A DNA stretch of 39,242 nucleotides from the NCBI GenBank assembly GCA_000432855.1, contig HF990859.1:1-39242 (forward strand), written 5' to 3'. Shown in pieces: positions 6,970 through 14,840 of the stretch. Position numbers and translations under genes: made by a program. Source of the DNA: Firmicutes bacterium CAG:822. GTDB lineage: Bacteria > Bacillota_I > Bacilli_A > RF39 > UBA660. A model generated the notes under the pieces. That model worked only from the letters and a program-made list of their open reading frames with translations, had not been told where the DNA came from and searched no databases. Position 1 is the stretch's first letter. Every line of letters starts with the position of its first letter.

Positions 6970-7785
6970 TTATAATATTCTAGTAATTGATACAGAACCT
7001 GAATATAAATCATTTGGTACTAGTCGAATATCGATGTCAGATGTATTAATGAAACGATAGCTAGCTCCTGGTAAAGCCGCAAAGATAGCATTACCGCTTA
7101 CGGTTCCAGTGTCACAGCAAGTTAGTTTGTTGTGAGTAGAAGAGTGAGCAATTAAAACATCACTTGGCCAGAATTGATGGAATTCAATACCAATTGTTTT
7201 TGGTTCACAATTTGAATTTTGATTGTCATTGTGTCTTACGTTGATCCACCAGTGAACTATATAAATACCTTCTTCTGGTATTGAAAAGTCACCCGTGTTT
7301 GGATCATAAGTAATTTTATTAGAAATGTTTGTTGTTTGGAACATTACTGGTTGACCAACAGGAACAGCGGAATCTGTTTCGTCATGAACCATGGCATAAC
7401 TGTTGAAGTTTTCTGCCGGAGTTCCGGCTGGACCTGTTGCACCGGTCGCACCAGTAGCTCCGGTAGCACCAGTAGCACCAGTAGCACCAGTTGGACCTTG
7501 AGGACCAGTGGCACCTGTAGGGCCTTGAAGACCAGTAGCTCCGGTTGCACCAGTAGCACCAGTGGCACCTGTAGGACCTTGAGGACCAGTGGCACCTGTA
7601 GGGCCTTGAAGGCCAGTAGCACCAGTAGCACCTCTAGGACCGGTAGGGCCTGTTGGTCCAGTAGGACCTTGTTTACCTTTCTTACATATACAATCTATGA
7701 CTTTACACAAGCATTCATCTTTGTCTGGTCTGTCATAGCATTTGTTTAATTCTTCATTTAATTGTTCATAATTATTTTCGTTCAC
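6970..7785 (-). CDS. Collagen-like repeat protein with BclA-type C-terminal domain
   Basis: A 271-residue protein in three parts: a Cys-rich N-terminal region (C16, C25, C27, C32, C34), about 27 Gly-X-Thr/Pro/Gln triplets (residues about 37-121), and a 145-residue C-terminal globular domain that looks like the C1q/TNF-like trimerisation domain of BclA. In Bacillus and Clostridium such proteins form hair-like fibres on spores or the cell surface; BclA-like function here is inference. The start is set as GTG at 7785 because GGAAGGAGG lies seven bases upstream; the in-frame ATG at 7803 would place that site inside the gene. There is no signal peptide, as in spore-coat or exosporium proteins deposited from the mother cell. 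Its G+C is visibly higher than that of its neighbours because of Gly, Ala and Pro codons. Confidence 0.85.
   Translation of the reverse strand: MNENNYEQLNEELNKCYDRPDKDECLCKVIDCICKKGKQGPTGPTGPTGPRGATGATGLQGPTGATGPQGPTGATGATGATGATGLQGPTGATGPQGPTGATGATGATGATGATGATGPAGTPAENFNSYAMVHDETDSAVPVGQPVMFQTTNISNKITYDPNTGDFSIPEEGIYIVHWWINVRHNDNQNSNCEPKTIGIEFHQFWPSDVLIAHSSTHNKLTCCDTGTVSGNAIFAALPGASYRFINTSDIDIRLVPNDLYSGSVSITRIL
7453..7614 (-). repeat. Tandem 27-residue repeat inside the collagen-like gene
   Basis: Residues 58-84 and 85-111 are identical 27-residue blocks beginning GLQGPTGATGPQGPTG, i.e. an 81-bp duplication with few silent changes. Repeat number is likely to vary between strains. Confidence 0.85.
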
Positions 7786-7901
7786 CTTTTTTCCTCCTTC
7801 CATTTTATAATATGAAGGAAGAAAAAAATGAGCTGAGCTTATATCTAAAAATTTGAAATTTATATATAGAGATGGTGTGATTTACTATGTTTATAATTTC
7901 A

Positions 7902-7915
7902 TGGTATACTATAAT
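7902..7915 (+). promoter_or_regulatory. Extended -10 promoter for the DUF1810 gene
   Basis: TGG-TATACT (7902-7910) overlapped by TATAAT (7910-7915), 34 bases or more before the start codon. Confidence 0.45.
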
Positions 7916-7948
7916 GATGAAAAGATTTAAATTTGGAAGGTGATTGTT

Positions 7949-8386
7949 ATGGAACAATTAGACAGATTTATAAAAGCTCAAGAGAATAATTATTTAGTAG
8001 CGCTAAATGAAATAAAAAATGGAAGAAAACAATCTCATTGGATGTGGTATATTTTTCCTCAAATTAAAGGTCTTGGGATGAGTGAAACTTCAAGATATTA
8101 TGGAATTGATGATGAAGAGGAAGCAAAAGCATATTTAGATAATGAAATATTAGGATTTAGATTAAGAGAGATAACTTCTGAATTATTAAAACTTAATATA
8201 GATAATCCTGTGGATATTTTTGGGACTATTGATGCTATAAAATTGAAATCTAGTATGACTTTATTTGATTATGTTTCTGATGATAAAATATTTAGTCAGG
8301 TTTTAAATAAATATTATAATGGTGAGATAGATGAAAAAACTATTTTACTTTGTGAGAAAAGAAAAAAATTAGTTTATAAAAAATAA
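7949..8386 (+). CDS. DUF1810 family protein
   Basis: A 145-residue soluble protein with the DUF1810 (COG5579) signature: LDRFIKAQ at the start, SHWMWYIFPQIKGLG (about residues 34-48), then MSETSRYYGI and LKSSMTLFDY. The family is widespread in bacteria, around 140 residues long, and has no assigned function. The ATG at 7949 is preferred over an in-frame GTG at 7940 because GGAAGGTGAT precedes it at the distance used by other genes here. A second promoter before uvrB suggests the two are expressed separately or only partly together. Confidence 0.88.
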   Translation: MEQLDRFIKAQENNYLVALNEIKNGRKQSHWMWYIFPQIKGLGMSETSRYYGIDDEEEAKAYLDNEILGFRLREITSELLKLNIDNPVDIFGTIDAIKLKSSMTLFDYVSDDKIFSQVLNKYYNGEIDEKTILLCEKRKKLVYKK

Positions 8387-8438
8387 CAAAATTTTTATTA
8401 AGTGTTTTTTATAATGTTTGTGGGAGGAAGTGAAGTTT

Positions 8439-10388
8439 ATGTTTGATTTAGTATCTAAATTTGACCCTAGTGGTGATCAACCAGAGGCAATAGATGAACT
8501 TGTTAAAGGAGTAGAGGAAGGCAAAAAATTCCAAGTATTACTGGGGGCAACGGGTACTGGTAAGACTTTTACGATAGCTAATGTTATTCAAAAAACGCAA
8601 AAACCAACACTTGTTTTAGCTCATAATAAGACACTAGCTGGACAGTTATATGGAGAACTCAAAGAACTCTTCCCAAATAACCATGTTTGTTATTTTGTCT
8701 CATATTATGATTATTATCAGCCAGAAGCATATGTTGCTAAAACTGATACTTATATAGAAAAGGATGCTTCTATTAATGATGAAATAGATGAACTTCGGCA
8801 TTATGCGACAGCTTCTTTACTTGCTCATAAAGATGTTATTGTGGTGGCGTCTGTTTCTTGTATATATGGTATTGGAGAAATTGAAGATTATAAGAATAAA
8901 GTTTTGTTTTTAAGTGTTGGCGAAACTGTTGATCGGGATAAGGTAATTGAAAAATTAATTGAAATGCTTTATGAGAGAAATAATATTGATTTAAAACGTG
9001 GAACTTTTAGAGTTCATGGCGATGTACTTGAAGTGGTACCAATAGGTCAGCACTCGCACGGTATTAGAGTTGAATTTTTTGGTGATGAGATTGATAGAAT
9101 TAGTGAGTTTGATTTAGTTACAGGAGCTTTAGTAAATGATAAAAAAACTTATACATTATTTCCTGCCAGTCATTTTGTGACAAATGAAGATAAATTAAAG
9201 ATTGCAATCCAAAATATAAAAAAGGAATTAGAAGAGCAGTTAGATAAATTTCAAAGTGAAAATAAGTTACTCGAGTATCAAAGATTAAAAGAGAGAACTA
9301 ATTATGATATTGAAATGCTTTCGGAAACAGGTTCTTGTAGAGGAGTTGAAAATTATTCAGCACCACTTTCTTTAAGAAAGTCTGGTGAGATGCCAACGAC
9401 ATTAATTGATTTCTTTGGCGATGATTTTTTACTTGTTGTCGATGAATCACATGTTACACTTCCACAAGTTAGAGCAATGTATAATGGAGATAGAATGCGT
9501 AAACAAGCATTAGTTGATTATGGGTTTAGACTTCCTAGTGCTTTGGATAATAGGCCTTTAAAGTTTGAAGAGTTTGAAGGAAAAATTAAACAAGCAATAT
9601 TTGTTTCAGCGACACCCGGAGATTATGAAATGGAGAAAGTTCATAATAAGGTTACTGAACAAATTATTAGACCAACTGGTTTATTAGATCCAAAAATCGA
9701 AGTTAAACCAACTAAGAATCAAATTGATGATTTGGTTAGTCAGATACATAGTCAAATAGAGAAAAATGAACGTACTTTAATTACAACTTTGACAATTAGA
9801 ATGGCTGAAGAGTTATCGGTTTATTTGAAAAATTTGGATATTAAGGTAGCTTATCTACATAATGAGATTAAAACTTTAGAGAGAATGCAGATAATTCATG
9901 ATTTAAGAGTTGGAAAATACGATGTAGTTGTCGGTATTAACTTACTTCGTGAGGGTATTGATGTTCCGGAAGTTAGTTTGATTGCAATTATGGATGCGGA
10001 TAAGCAAGGATTCCTTAGAAGTGAGAGGAGTTTAATTCAAACGATTGGAAGAGCGGCTCGTAATGCGAATGGCCGAGTTATTATGTATGCGGATGAAATT
10101 AGTTCGGCTATGGATGCGGCTATAAAGGAAACTAATAGACGTCGAAGTATTCAAGAAGCTTATAATAAAGAACATGGAATTGTTCCAAAAACTATTGTTA
10201 AAGAGATTCGTGAAGTTATTTCTAATAAGTTTGAAATCAAAGAGAAAAAAGAAAAGAAAATGACTAAGAAAGATAAAGAAAGATTAATGTTTGATTTAGA
10301 ACACGAAATGAAGGAAGCTGCTAAAAATCTTGATTTTGAAAGAGCTATGGAACTTCGTGATGCATTATTTGAAATGCAAAGTGAATAA
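8439..10388 (+). CDS. uvrB: Excinuclease ABC subunit B
   Basis: UvrB (649 residues) verifies and opens damaged DNA in nucleotide excision repair, handing it from UvrA to UvrC. Visible: Walker A GATGTGKT (36-43), the damage-binding beta-hairpin region YYDYYQPEAYVAKTDTYIEK, the DEAD-like box VVDESH, helicase motif VI QTIGRAARN, and the C-terminal UVR domain that binds UvrC (DLEHEMKEAAKNLDFERAME). The start at 8439 follows GGGAGGAAGTG and gives the conserved N terminus FDLVSKFDPSGDQPEAI. No uvrA is adjacent, although uvrB-uvrA pairs are common; the gene ends at its own terminator. Confidence 0.97.
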   Translation: MFDLVSKFDPSGDQPEAIDELVKGVEEGKKFQVLLGATGTGKTFTIANVIQKTQKPTLVLAHNKTLAGQLYGELKELFPNNHVCYFVSYYDYYQPEAYVAKTDTYIEKDASINDEIDELRHYATASLLAHKDVIVVASVSCIYGIGEIEDYKNKVLFLSVGETVDRDKVIEKLIEMLYERNNIDLKRGTFRVHGDVLEVVPIGQHSHGIRVEFFGDEIDRISEFDLVTGALVNDKKTYTLFPASHFVTNEDKLKIAIQNIKKELEEQLDKFQSENKLLEYQRLKERTNYDIEMLSETGSCRGVENYSAPLSLRKSGEMPTTLIDFFGDDFLLVVDESHVTLPQVRAMYNGDRMRKQALVDYGFRLPSALDNRPLKFEEFEGKIKQAIFVSATPGDYEMEKVHNKVTEQIIRPTGLLDPKIEVKPTKNQIDDLVSQIHSQIEKNERTLITTLTIRMAEELSVYLKNLDIKVAYLHNEIKTLERMQIIHDLRVGKYDVVVGINLLREGIDVPEVSLIAIMDADKQGFLRSERSLIQTIGRAARNANGRVIMYADEISSAMDAAIKETNRRRSIQEAYNKEHGIVPKTIVKEIREVISNKFEIKEKKEKKMTKKDKERLMFDLEHEMKEAAKNLDFERAMELRDALFEMQSE

Positions 10389-10417
10389 AGATTGATGTTT
10401 TTTCAATCTTTATTTTT
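10387..10417 (+). terminator. Intrinsic terminator after uvrB
   Basis: Stem AAAGATTGA / TCAATCTTT with a seven-base loop and a T-rich tail, overlapping the stop codon. Confidence 0.85.
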
Positions 10418-10429
10418 CGATTTAGGCTT

Positions 10430-10458
10430 TTGTTTCTTTAACTCGAATATGCTATAAT
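10430..10458 (+). promoter_or_regulatory. Promoter of the yvlD-like/lgt/trxB/yvcK/whiA operon
   Basis: TTGTTT (10430-10435), 17-base spacer, TATAAT (10453-10458) with TGC in front (extended -10). Confidence 0.7.
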
Positions 10459-10474
10459 GAGGGTGGTGAGAAAT

Positions 10475-10903
10475 ATGAAGAAAAGTAAACATAATTTTTT
10501 TATAAAGTTGTTTGATTGGATTGTTCGTATTTTAGGTTATACAGTTATTTTGATGTTGATGACACTGGTATTTAAAAATACTCTTTATATTGATAATTCT
10601 TATTATGGTTTATGGTGTTTGGTAGCAGCTATTTTGATTTACTTACTAAATAAAACAATTAAACCGTTTTTGGTATGGCTCACTATTCCAATTACGGGAA
10701 TCACATTAGGTTTATTTTATCCTTTTATAAATTTAATTATTTTAAAGATCGTTAGTTTTATTTTAGGGGATCATTTTAGTATATATGGTATTTGGTTTGC
10801 GGTACTGGTTGCTATATGTATATCAGTTTTGAATGTTGTTTTAGATATGACTTTATTTAAACGATTAACATTTAAAGGAGGAAAAGATGGATCCGATAAT
10901 TAA
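10475..10903 (+). CDS. Four-helix membrane protein, phage-holin-IV/YvlD family
   Basis: A 142-residue integral membrane protein with four hydrophobic segments (about 15-33, 44-62, 70-93, 100-123) and the family motif NKTIKPFLVWLTIPITGITL. This matches PF04020, named after phage holins but mostly found as a chromosomal envelope protein such as YvlD, linked to envelope stress; no lytic role is implied. The start at 10475 is behind GGGTGGTGAG. The upstream ATG at 10457 overlaps the -10 box and is excluded. It overlaps lgt by 17 bases. Confidence 0.82.
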   Translation: MKKSKHNFFIKLFDWIVRILGYTVILMLMTLVFKNTLYIDNSYYGLWCLVAAILIYLLNKTIKPFLVWLTIPITGITLGLFYPFINLIILKIVSFILGDHFSIYGIWFAVLVAICISVLNVVLDMTLFKRLTFKGGKDGSDN

Positions 10904-11675
10904 TTTGGGTATTGTGTCTATACATTGGTATTCGATAATTTTGTTTATTGCAATTTTAGTTGGTTCAAATTTGGCTATAAAAGAAGCAAAAAGGCATGGC
11001 TTTGAAGAAGATTTTATGGTTAATTTGCTTTTTTTAGGTGTAATTGTTGGAATTGTTGGGGCACGTTTATATTATGTAATATTTAATTTTGATTATTATA
11101 AAGATAATTTAATAGAAATATTTAAAGTGTGGAATGGTGGTCTAGCAATTCACGGAGGAATAATAGCTGGGTTAATAACTATTGCAGTTATATGTTATAA
11201 GAAAAAAGTTAATTTACTTAAGATATTAGATTATTTAGTTGTCGGTTTGATTTTAGCTCAAGCAATTGGAAGATGGGGTAATTTCTTTAACGGGGAAGCT
11301 CATGGTTTGGTGACGACGCTGGCTCATTTGCAAAGTTTATATTTACCACAGTTTATAATTGACGGAATGCATTTAAATGGTAATTATTATATCCCAACCT
11401 TTTTATATGAGTCCGTATGGTGTTTTATTGGGTTTATCATTATGATTGTTTTGAGAAGAAAGAAGTTTATGAAAATTGGTTATTTAACTAGTTTTTATCT
11501 AGTTTGGTATGGAATAGAAAGATTTTTTGTCGAAGGAATGAGAACGGATAGTTTAATGTTTTTTTCACTTAGAGTTGCACAATTAGTGTCTTTAGCTATG
11601 GTTATTATTGGAGTTGTTTTGTTTGTCTATAGTTTAAAAAAATCTAAAAAGTATGAGGGTGATGAAAATGCGTAA
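10887..11675 (+). CDS. lgt: Prolipoprotein diacylglyceryl transferase
   Basis: Lgt moves a diacylglyceryl group from phosphatidylglycerol to the lipobox Cys of prolipoproteins in the cytoplasmic membrane, the first step of lipoprotein maturation. The 262-residue polytopic protein carries the signature blocks WYSIILF, GARLYYVIFN, GGLAIHGGIIAG and AIGRWGNFFNGEAHG, plus YGIERFFVEGMRTDSL near the end. Start ATG follows AAAGGAGGAAAAG inside the previous gene. It overlaps trxB by eight bases, so the five genes from 10475 to 14421 are very probably co-transcribed. Confidence 0.96.
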   Translation: MDPIINLGIVSIHWYSIILFIAILVGSNLAIKEAKRHGFEEDFMVNLLFLGVIVGIVGARLYYVIFNFDYYKDNLIEIFKVWNGGLAIHGGIIAGLITIAVICYKKKVNLLKILDYLVVGLILAQAIGRWGNFFNGEAHGLVTTLAHLQSLYLPQFIIDGMHLNGNYYIPTFLYESVWCFIGFIIMIVLRRKKFMKIGYLTSFYLVWYGIERFFVEGMRTDSLMFFSLRVAQLVSLAMVIIGVVLFVYSLKKSKKYEGDENA

Positions 11676-12546
11676 GTGTATAATTATTGGTGCGGGGCCA
11701 GCAGGAATGAATGCGGCTTTATATTTAAAACGTGCTGGTATAGATGTAGTTTTAATTGAAAAAGAAGTTCCTGGTGGTGAAATGCTTAAAACTAATAAAA
11801 TAGAAAATTATTTGGGGTTTGAGTCTATCGATGGTGGAGAACTTGCTTTGAAAATGAGTAAACAGATTAAAGATTTAGGTATTAAGATTATGAAGGATAA
11901 AGTTTTAAAGGTTACAAAAAATGATAAATTTATAGTAGAGACGGAAAAGGAAAAATTAGAAGCTGATTATGTTATTGTGGCAACTGGTAGAACACCTAGA
12001 AAGCTTGGTTTAAGAGGTGAGGATGTACTTACTGGAAAAGGAATAAGCTATTGTGCGGTTTGCGATGGGTCTTTTTATAGAGGAAAGGAAGTTGCAGTAA
12101 TTGGTGGAGGAGATGCGGCATTAACAGAAGCTTTATATTTGTCTGATTTGTGTGCGAAAGTTTATGTGGTAGTTCGTCATGATTTGAGAGCTAACGAAGT
12201 ACTTCAAAGTAGAGTTAAGGTCAAAGAAAATATTATAGTTTTAAAAAATGTTAATGTAAGTAAATTAGACTTTGATGAAAGGTTATCTAGTATTATTTTA
12301 GATGACGGAAAAACATTACCAGTTAGTGGAATGTTTATTGCGATTGGTGGTATGCCACAACTTAACTTTTTAGATGATTTAGATGTAATGATGAAAAATG
12401 GATATATTGTTACTAATGATAAGATGGAGAGTAGTGTGAAAGGTCTTTATGCGGTAGGTGATGTTCGCTATAAAGATTATTATCAGATTGTGACAGCTGT
12501 AAGTGATGGTGCGGTTGCCGCATTAAGTATTAAGGAAGAAGGTTGA
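11668..12546 (+). CDS. trxB: Thioredoxin reductase
   Basis: NADPH-dependent flavoenzyme of 292 residues that reduces thioredoxin. FAD loop GAGPAG at 8-13, redox-active CAVC (C129, C132) in ISYCAVCDGSFY, NADPH loop GGGDAA at 147-152, and the second FAD motif GLYAVGDVR near the C terminus. The start at 11668 is chosen from several in-frame ATGs because GAGGGTGAT sits at the right distance. It lies in the conserved Bacillota cluster lgt-trxB-yvcK-whiA. It uses TGA as its stop codon, showing that TGA is not reassigned. Confidence 0.96.
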   Translation: MRKCIIIGAGPAGMNAALYLKRAGIDVVLIEKEVPGGEMLKTNKIENYLGFESIDGGELALKMSKQIKDLGIKIMKDKVLKVTKNDKFIVETEKEKLEADYVIVATGRTPRKLGLRGEDVLTGKGISYCAVCDGSFYRGKEVAVIGGGDAALTEALYLSDLCAKVYVVVRHDLRANEVLQSRVKVKENIIVLKNVNVSKLDFDERLSSIILDDGKTLPVSGMFIAIGGMPQLNFLDDLDVMMKNGYIVTNDKMESSVKGLYAVGDVRYKDYYQIVTAVSDGAVAALSIKEEG

Positions 12547-12548
12547 TT

Positions 12549-13490
12549 ATGAAATTAGCAGTTTTAGGTGGAGGAACAGGAATGAGCTGTTTGTTTCGCG
12601 GACTTAAGAAACTACCTTTTGATATTTCAGCTATTGTATCGGTTTGTGACGATGGAAGTAGTACGGGTAGACTTAGAGAGGAGTTTCATACTCCAGCAGT
12701 TGGGGATATTCGTAAGGTCTTGATTAGTCTATCTGAAAATGAAGAAGAGATTAAGAAGTTATTTGATTATAGATTTAATACATCTAGTGATTTAGATGGT
12801 CATGCGTTAGGAAATTTACTTTTAACAGGAGCCGCAGAGATTACAGGAAATGTATCTGATGGTATTGAACTTGTTAATTCGCTTTTGAAATTGAAGGGTA
12901 AAGTTATACCTTTAACTGAGGATAATGTTACTTTGATGGGTAAGATGAGTAGTGGTAAAGTGGTTATGGGAGAACATCATATTACTGAATATAAAGATAA
13001 AATTAAATCGGTTTATTATAAAGAAACCCCTGAGGTTAATCCTGACGTTTTGAAAGCTATTAGAGAAGCTGATGCCATTGTTTTAAGTATGGGAAGTTTA
13101 TTTACTAGTATTATTCCTAATTTACTTTGTAAGGAAGTTAAGAAGGAAATAGATAATAGTAAAGCTAAAATTATTTATGTTTGTAATATTATGACGCAAC
13201 CGGGTGAAACTGATGATTTTACAGTTAGTGATCATGTTAAACTTTTGAATAAATATTTAGGTAAAAGGAAAGTTGATGCGGTTATTTTAAACAATGGTAA
13301 AATCGATCCAGAAATTGTGAAGAATTATGAAACAACTGAACAAAAAGATCTAGTGATTGCCGATCATGAAAATTTAGATAAATTAAAAGTAGAAACGATT
13401 GAAAATGATTATATTGTGATTGAAAATGGCACAATTAGACACAATACACTTAGAGTGGCGATTGATATACTTTCATATTTGTTAGATTAG
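12549..13490 (+). CDS. yvcK: YvcK/CofD-like gluconeogenesis factor
   Basis: A 313-residue member of the YvcK family, which binds UDP-sugars and is needed for growth on gluconeogenic carbon sources and for normal peptidoglycan synthesis in Bacillus. N-terminal LAVLGGGTGMSCLFRGLK is the nucleotide-binding loop; VCDDGSSTGRLREEF, PAVGDIRKVL and HALGNLLL are family motifs. It starts two bases after trxB. The usual upstream partner rapZ (yvcJ) is absent, while whiA follows as usual. Confidence 0.95.
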   Translation: MKLAVLGGGTGMSCLFRGLKKLPFDISAIVSVCDDGSSTGRLREEFHTPAVGDIRKVLISLSENEEEIKKLFDYRFNTSSDLDGHALGNLLLTGAAEITGNVSDGIELVNSLLKLKGKVIPLTEDNVTLMGKMSSGKVVMGEHHITEYKDKIKSVYYKETPEVNPDVLKAIREADAIVLSMGSLFTSIIPNLLCKEVKKEIDNSKAKIIYVCNIMTQPGETDDFTVSDHVKLLNKYLGKRKVDAVILNNGKIDPEIVKNYETTEQKDLVIADHENLDKLKVETIENDYIVIENGTIRHNTLRVAIDILSYLLD

Positions 13491-13500
13491 AGGTGATTAG

Positions 13501-14421
13501 ATGTCGTTTACGGCTACCGTTAAGGATGAAGTTAGTAAGTTAGATGTATCAGAAACTGAAAAAATTTCTGAGTTATCGGCTATTGTTCAAAACAATGATT
13601 ATAGTGATGGTATAAAAGTTGTGACGGAAAACAATTCGGTAGCGCGACTTATTTATTCACTATTTAAAGATTTGTTTAATGTATATCCCAAGGTAAGTGT
13701 GAGAAGAGGATACAATTATAGTAAGAATATGCTTTATACTTTAGAGGTTAAGAGTAAAGTTTCGGATATTTTAAAATCCTTAGGTATGGATGGTAATGTA
13801 CCTGATAATTTTATATATGCGGATGAAGATTTATTGATGGCATATTTGAAAGGTTTATTTTTAATTAAAGCTAGTGTGAATGATCCTAAAACTTCGAGGT
13901 ATCATTTAGAATTTAATTTGGATAATTTGGAATATGCACAGTTTGTTCAAAAGAGTTTAAATTATTTTCATTTGAACAGTAAAATACTACATAGAGAACA
14001 TAGATATGTGGTTTATATTAAGGAAGCTGAAAAGATTGGCGATTTTTTAAGAATTATTGGAGCTGTTAAAGCTGTACTTTATTATGAAGACATAAGAATT
14101 TATAGAGATCATAAGAATATGACTAATAGACTTAACAACTGTGAACAGGCCAATGTTGATAAAATAATCGAAACAGCTAATGAACAAGTTAAAGATATTG
14201 AACTATTAAAAGAGATGGATGTATATGATTTATTAAGTGATAAAGAAAAAGAAGTTTCTGAATATAGAGTGAAATATCCAGATGCTTCTTTAGTAGAACT
14301 TAGTCAAATAATAAGTATGGAAACAGGTAATAAAATTACTAAATCAGGTGTATATCACCGACTTAACAAAATTAGACAGTTGGCTGTAAAGATGAAAGAG
14401 AAGAAAAAGTCAGAAAATTAA
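13501..14421 (+). CDS. whiA: WhiA sporulation/cell-division regulator
   Basis: A 306-residue WhiA protein: N-terminal SFTATVKDEVSKL, a LAGLIDADG-like middle domain (LLMAYLKGLFLIKASVNDPK), and a C-terminal helix-turn-helix (YPDASLVELSQIIS ... ITKSGVYHRLNKIRQLA). WhiA controls sporulation in Streptomyces and affects chromosome segregation and division in Bacillus. A ribosome site GAGGTGAT overlaps the end of yvcK. Last gene of the operon, with a terminator about 60 bases downstream. Confidence 0.95.
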   Translation: MSFTATVKDEVSKLDVSETEKISELSAIVQNNDYSDGIKVVTENNSVARLIYSLFKDLFNVYPKVSVRRGYNYSKNMLYTLEVKSKVSDILKSLGMDGNVPDNFIYADEDLLMAYLKGLFLIKASVNDPKTSRYHLEFNLDNLEYAQFVQKSLNYFHLNSKILHREHRYVVYIKEAEKIGDFLRIIGAVKAVLYYEDIRIYRDHKNMTNRLNNCEQANVDKIIETANEQVKDIELLKEMDVYDLLSDKEKEVSEYRVKYPDASLVELSQIISMETGNKITKSGVYHRLNKIRQLAVKMKEKKKSEN

Positions 14422-14480
14422 TTATTTTTTGATTTTTTTATGTTTTAAGAAGGAATTAGAATACTAAAATAATTAAAGAA

Positions 14481-14509
14481 AATACTGAAAATTAATCTTG
14501 TTCAGTATT
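14481..14509. terminator. Terminator between convergent whiA and XRE genes
   Basis: Nine-base-pair stem AATACTGAA / TTCAGTATT with an 11-base loop, with A-rich sequence on the left and T-rich on the right so that it can serve both strands. Confidence 0.65.
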
Positions 14510-14746
14510 TTAAATGTCTTTTCTTTTTAAATCTTCTACTTTAAATTTTTCTTTGTTTTTACTGTGGATAAAATATATTTCATAACCACATGTATTGGCA
14601 ATTTTTTCAATGGTATCAAATGATATTATTCTCTGTTCGTTCTCATAGCGAGAAAGATTCTGCTGTGAGATACCTATTTGTTTTGCTAGAACATCTTGTT
14701 TTAGTTTTTTATTTTTTCGCATATATTTTAACGCTTTTCCTATCAT
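14510..14746 (-). CDS. Small XRE-family repressor
   Basis: A 78-residue single-domain helix-turn-helix protein (KLKQDVLAKQIGISQQNLSR, then YENEQRIISFDTIEKIANTC). The size and divergent placement next to a gene with two palindromic operators suggest a repressor that controls itself and the neighbour at 14841. The ribosome site on the - strand is AATGGTGAT. No toxin-like partner lies beside it, so an antitoxin role is less likely. DNA-binding fold certain, target inferred from position. Confidence 0.82.
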   Translation of the reverse strand: MIGKALKYMRKNKKLKQDVLAKQIGISQQNLSRYENEQRIISFDTIEKIANTCGYEIYFIHSKNKEKFKVEDLKRKDI

Positions 14747-14764
14747 TTTATCACCATTTCAAAT

Positions 14765-14779
14765 ATACCAATATGGTGT
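14765..14779. promoter_or_regulatory. Operator 1 of the XRE/surface-protein pair
   Basis: ATACCAATATGGTGT, a near-palindrome centred at 14772, matching operator 2 at 13 of 15 positions in its ends and layout. It lies where the - strand promoter of the XRE gene should be (TATATT-like box within it), fitting autoregulation. Confidence 0.65.
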
Positions 14780-14788
14780 AAATTAGTA

Positions 14789-14817
14789 TTGACATACACC
14801 AAATTGGTGTTTATAAT
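14789..14817 (+). promoter_or_regulatory. Consensus promoter with operator 2 in its spacer
   Basis: TTGACA (14789-14794), 17-base spacer, TATAAT (14812-14817), perfect at both boxes. The spacer holds the perfect palindrome ACACCAAATTGGTGT (14796-14810), centred 31 bases from operator 1, i.e. about three helical turns. A protein bound there would block RNA polymerase. Confidence 0.85.
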
Positions 14818-14840
14818 TGAAAATAATAGGAGATTGTTTT

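Noticed and set aside
7453..7640. Regular repeats resembling a CRISPR array
   Set aside because: The period follows 9-bp collagen triplets and an 81-bp coding duplication; there are no unique spacers.
7336..7749. Long + strand open frame rich in Ser, Thr and Cys
   Set aside because: It is antisense to the collagen triplet repeats; the low-complexity product is a shadow of the Gly-X-Y codons and has no start signal.
10475..10903. Prophage holin and hence a prophage
   Set aside because: The family name is misleading; the gene heads a conserved housekeeping operon and no other phage genes are present.
14510..14746. Toxin-antitoxin pair with the XRE protein as antitoxin
   Set aside because: The only neighbour is divergent and encodes a large exported protein, not a toxin-like small protein.
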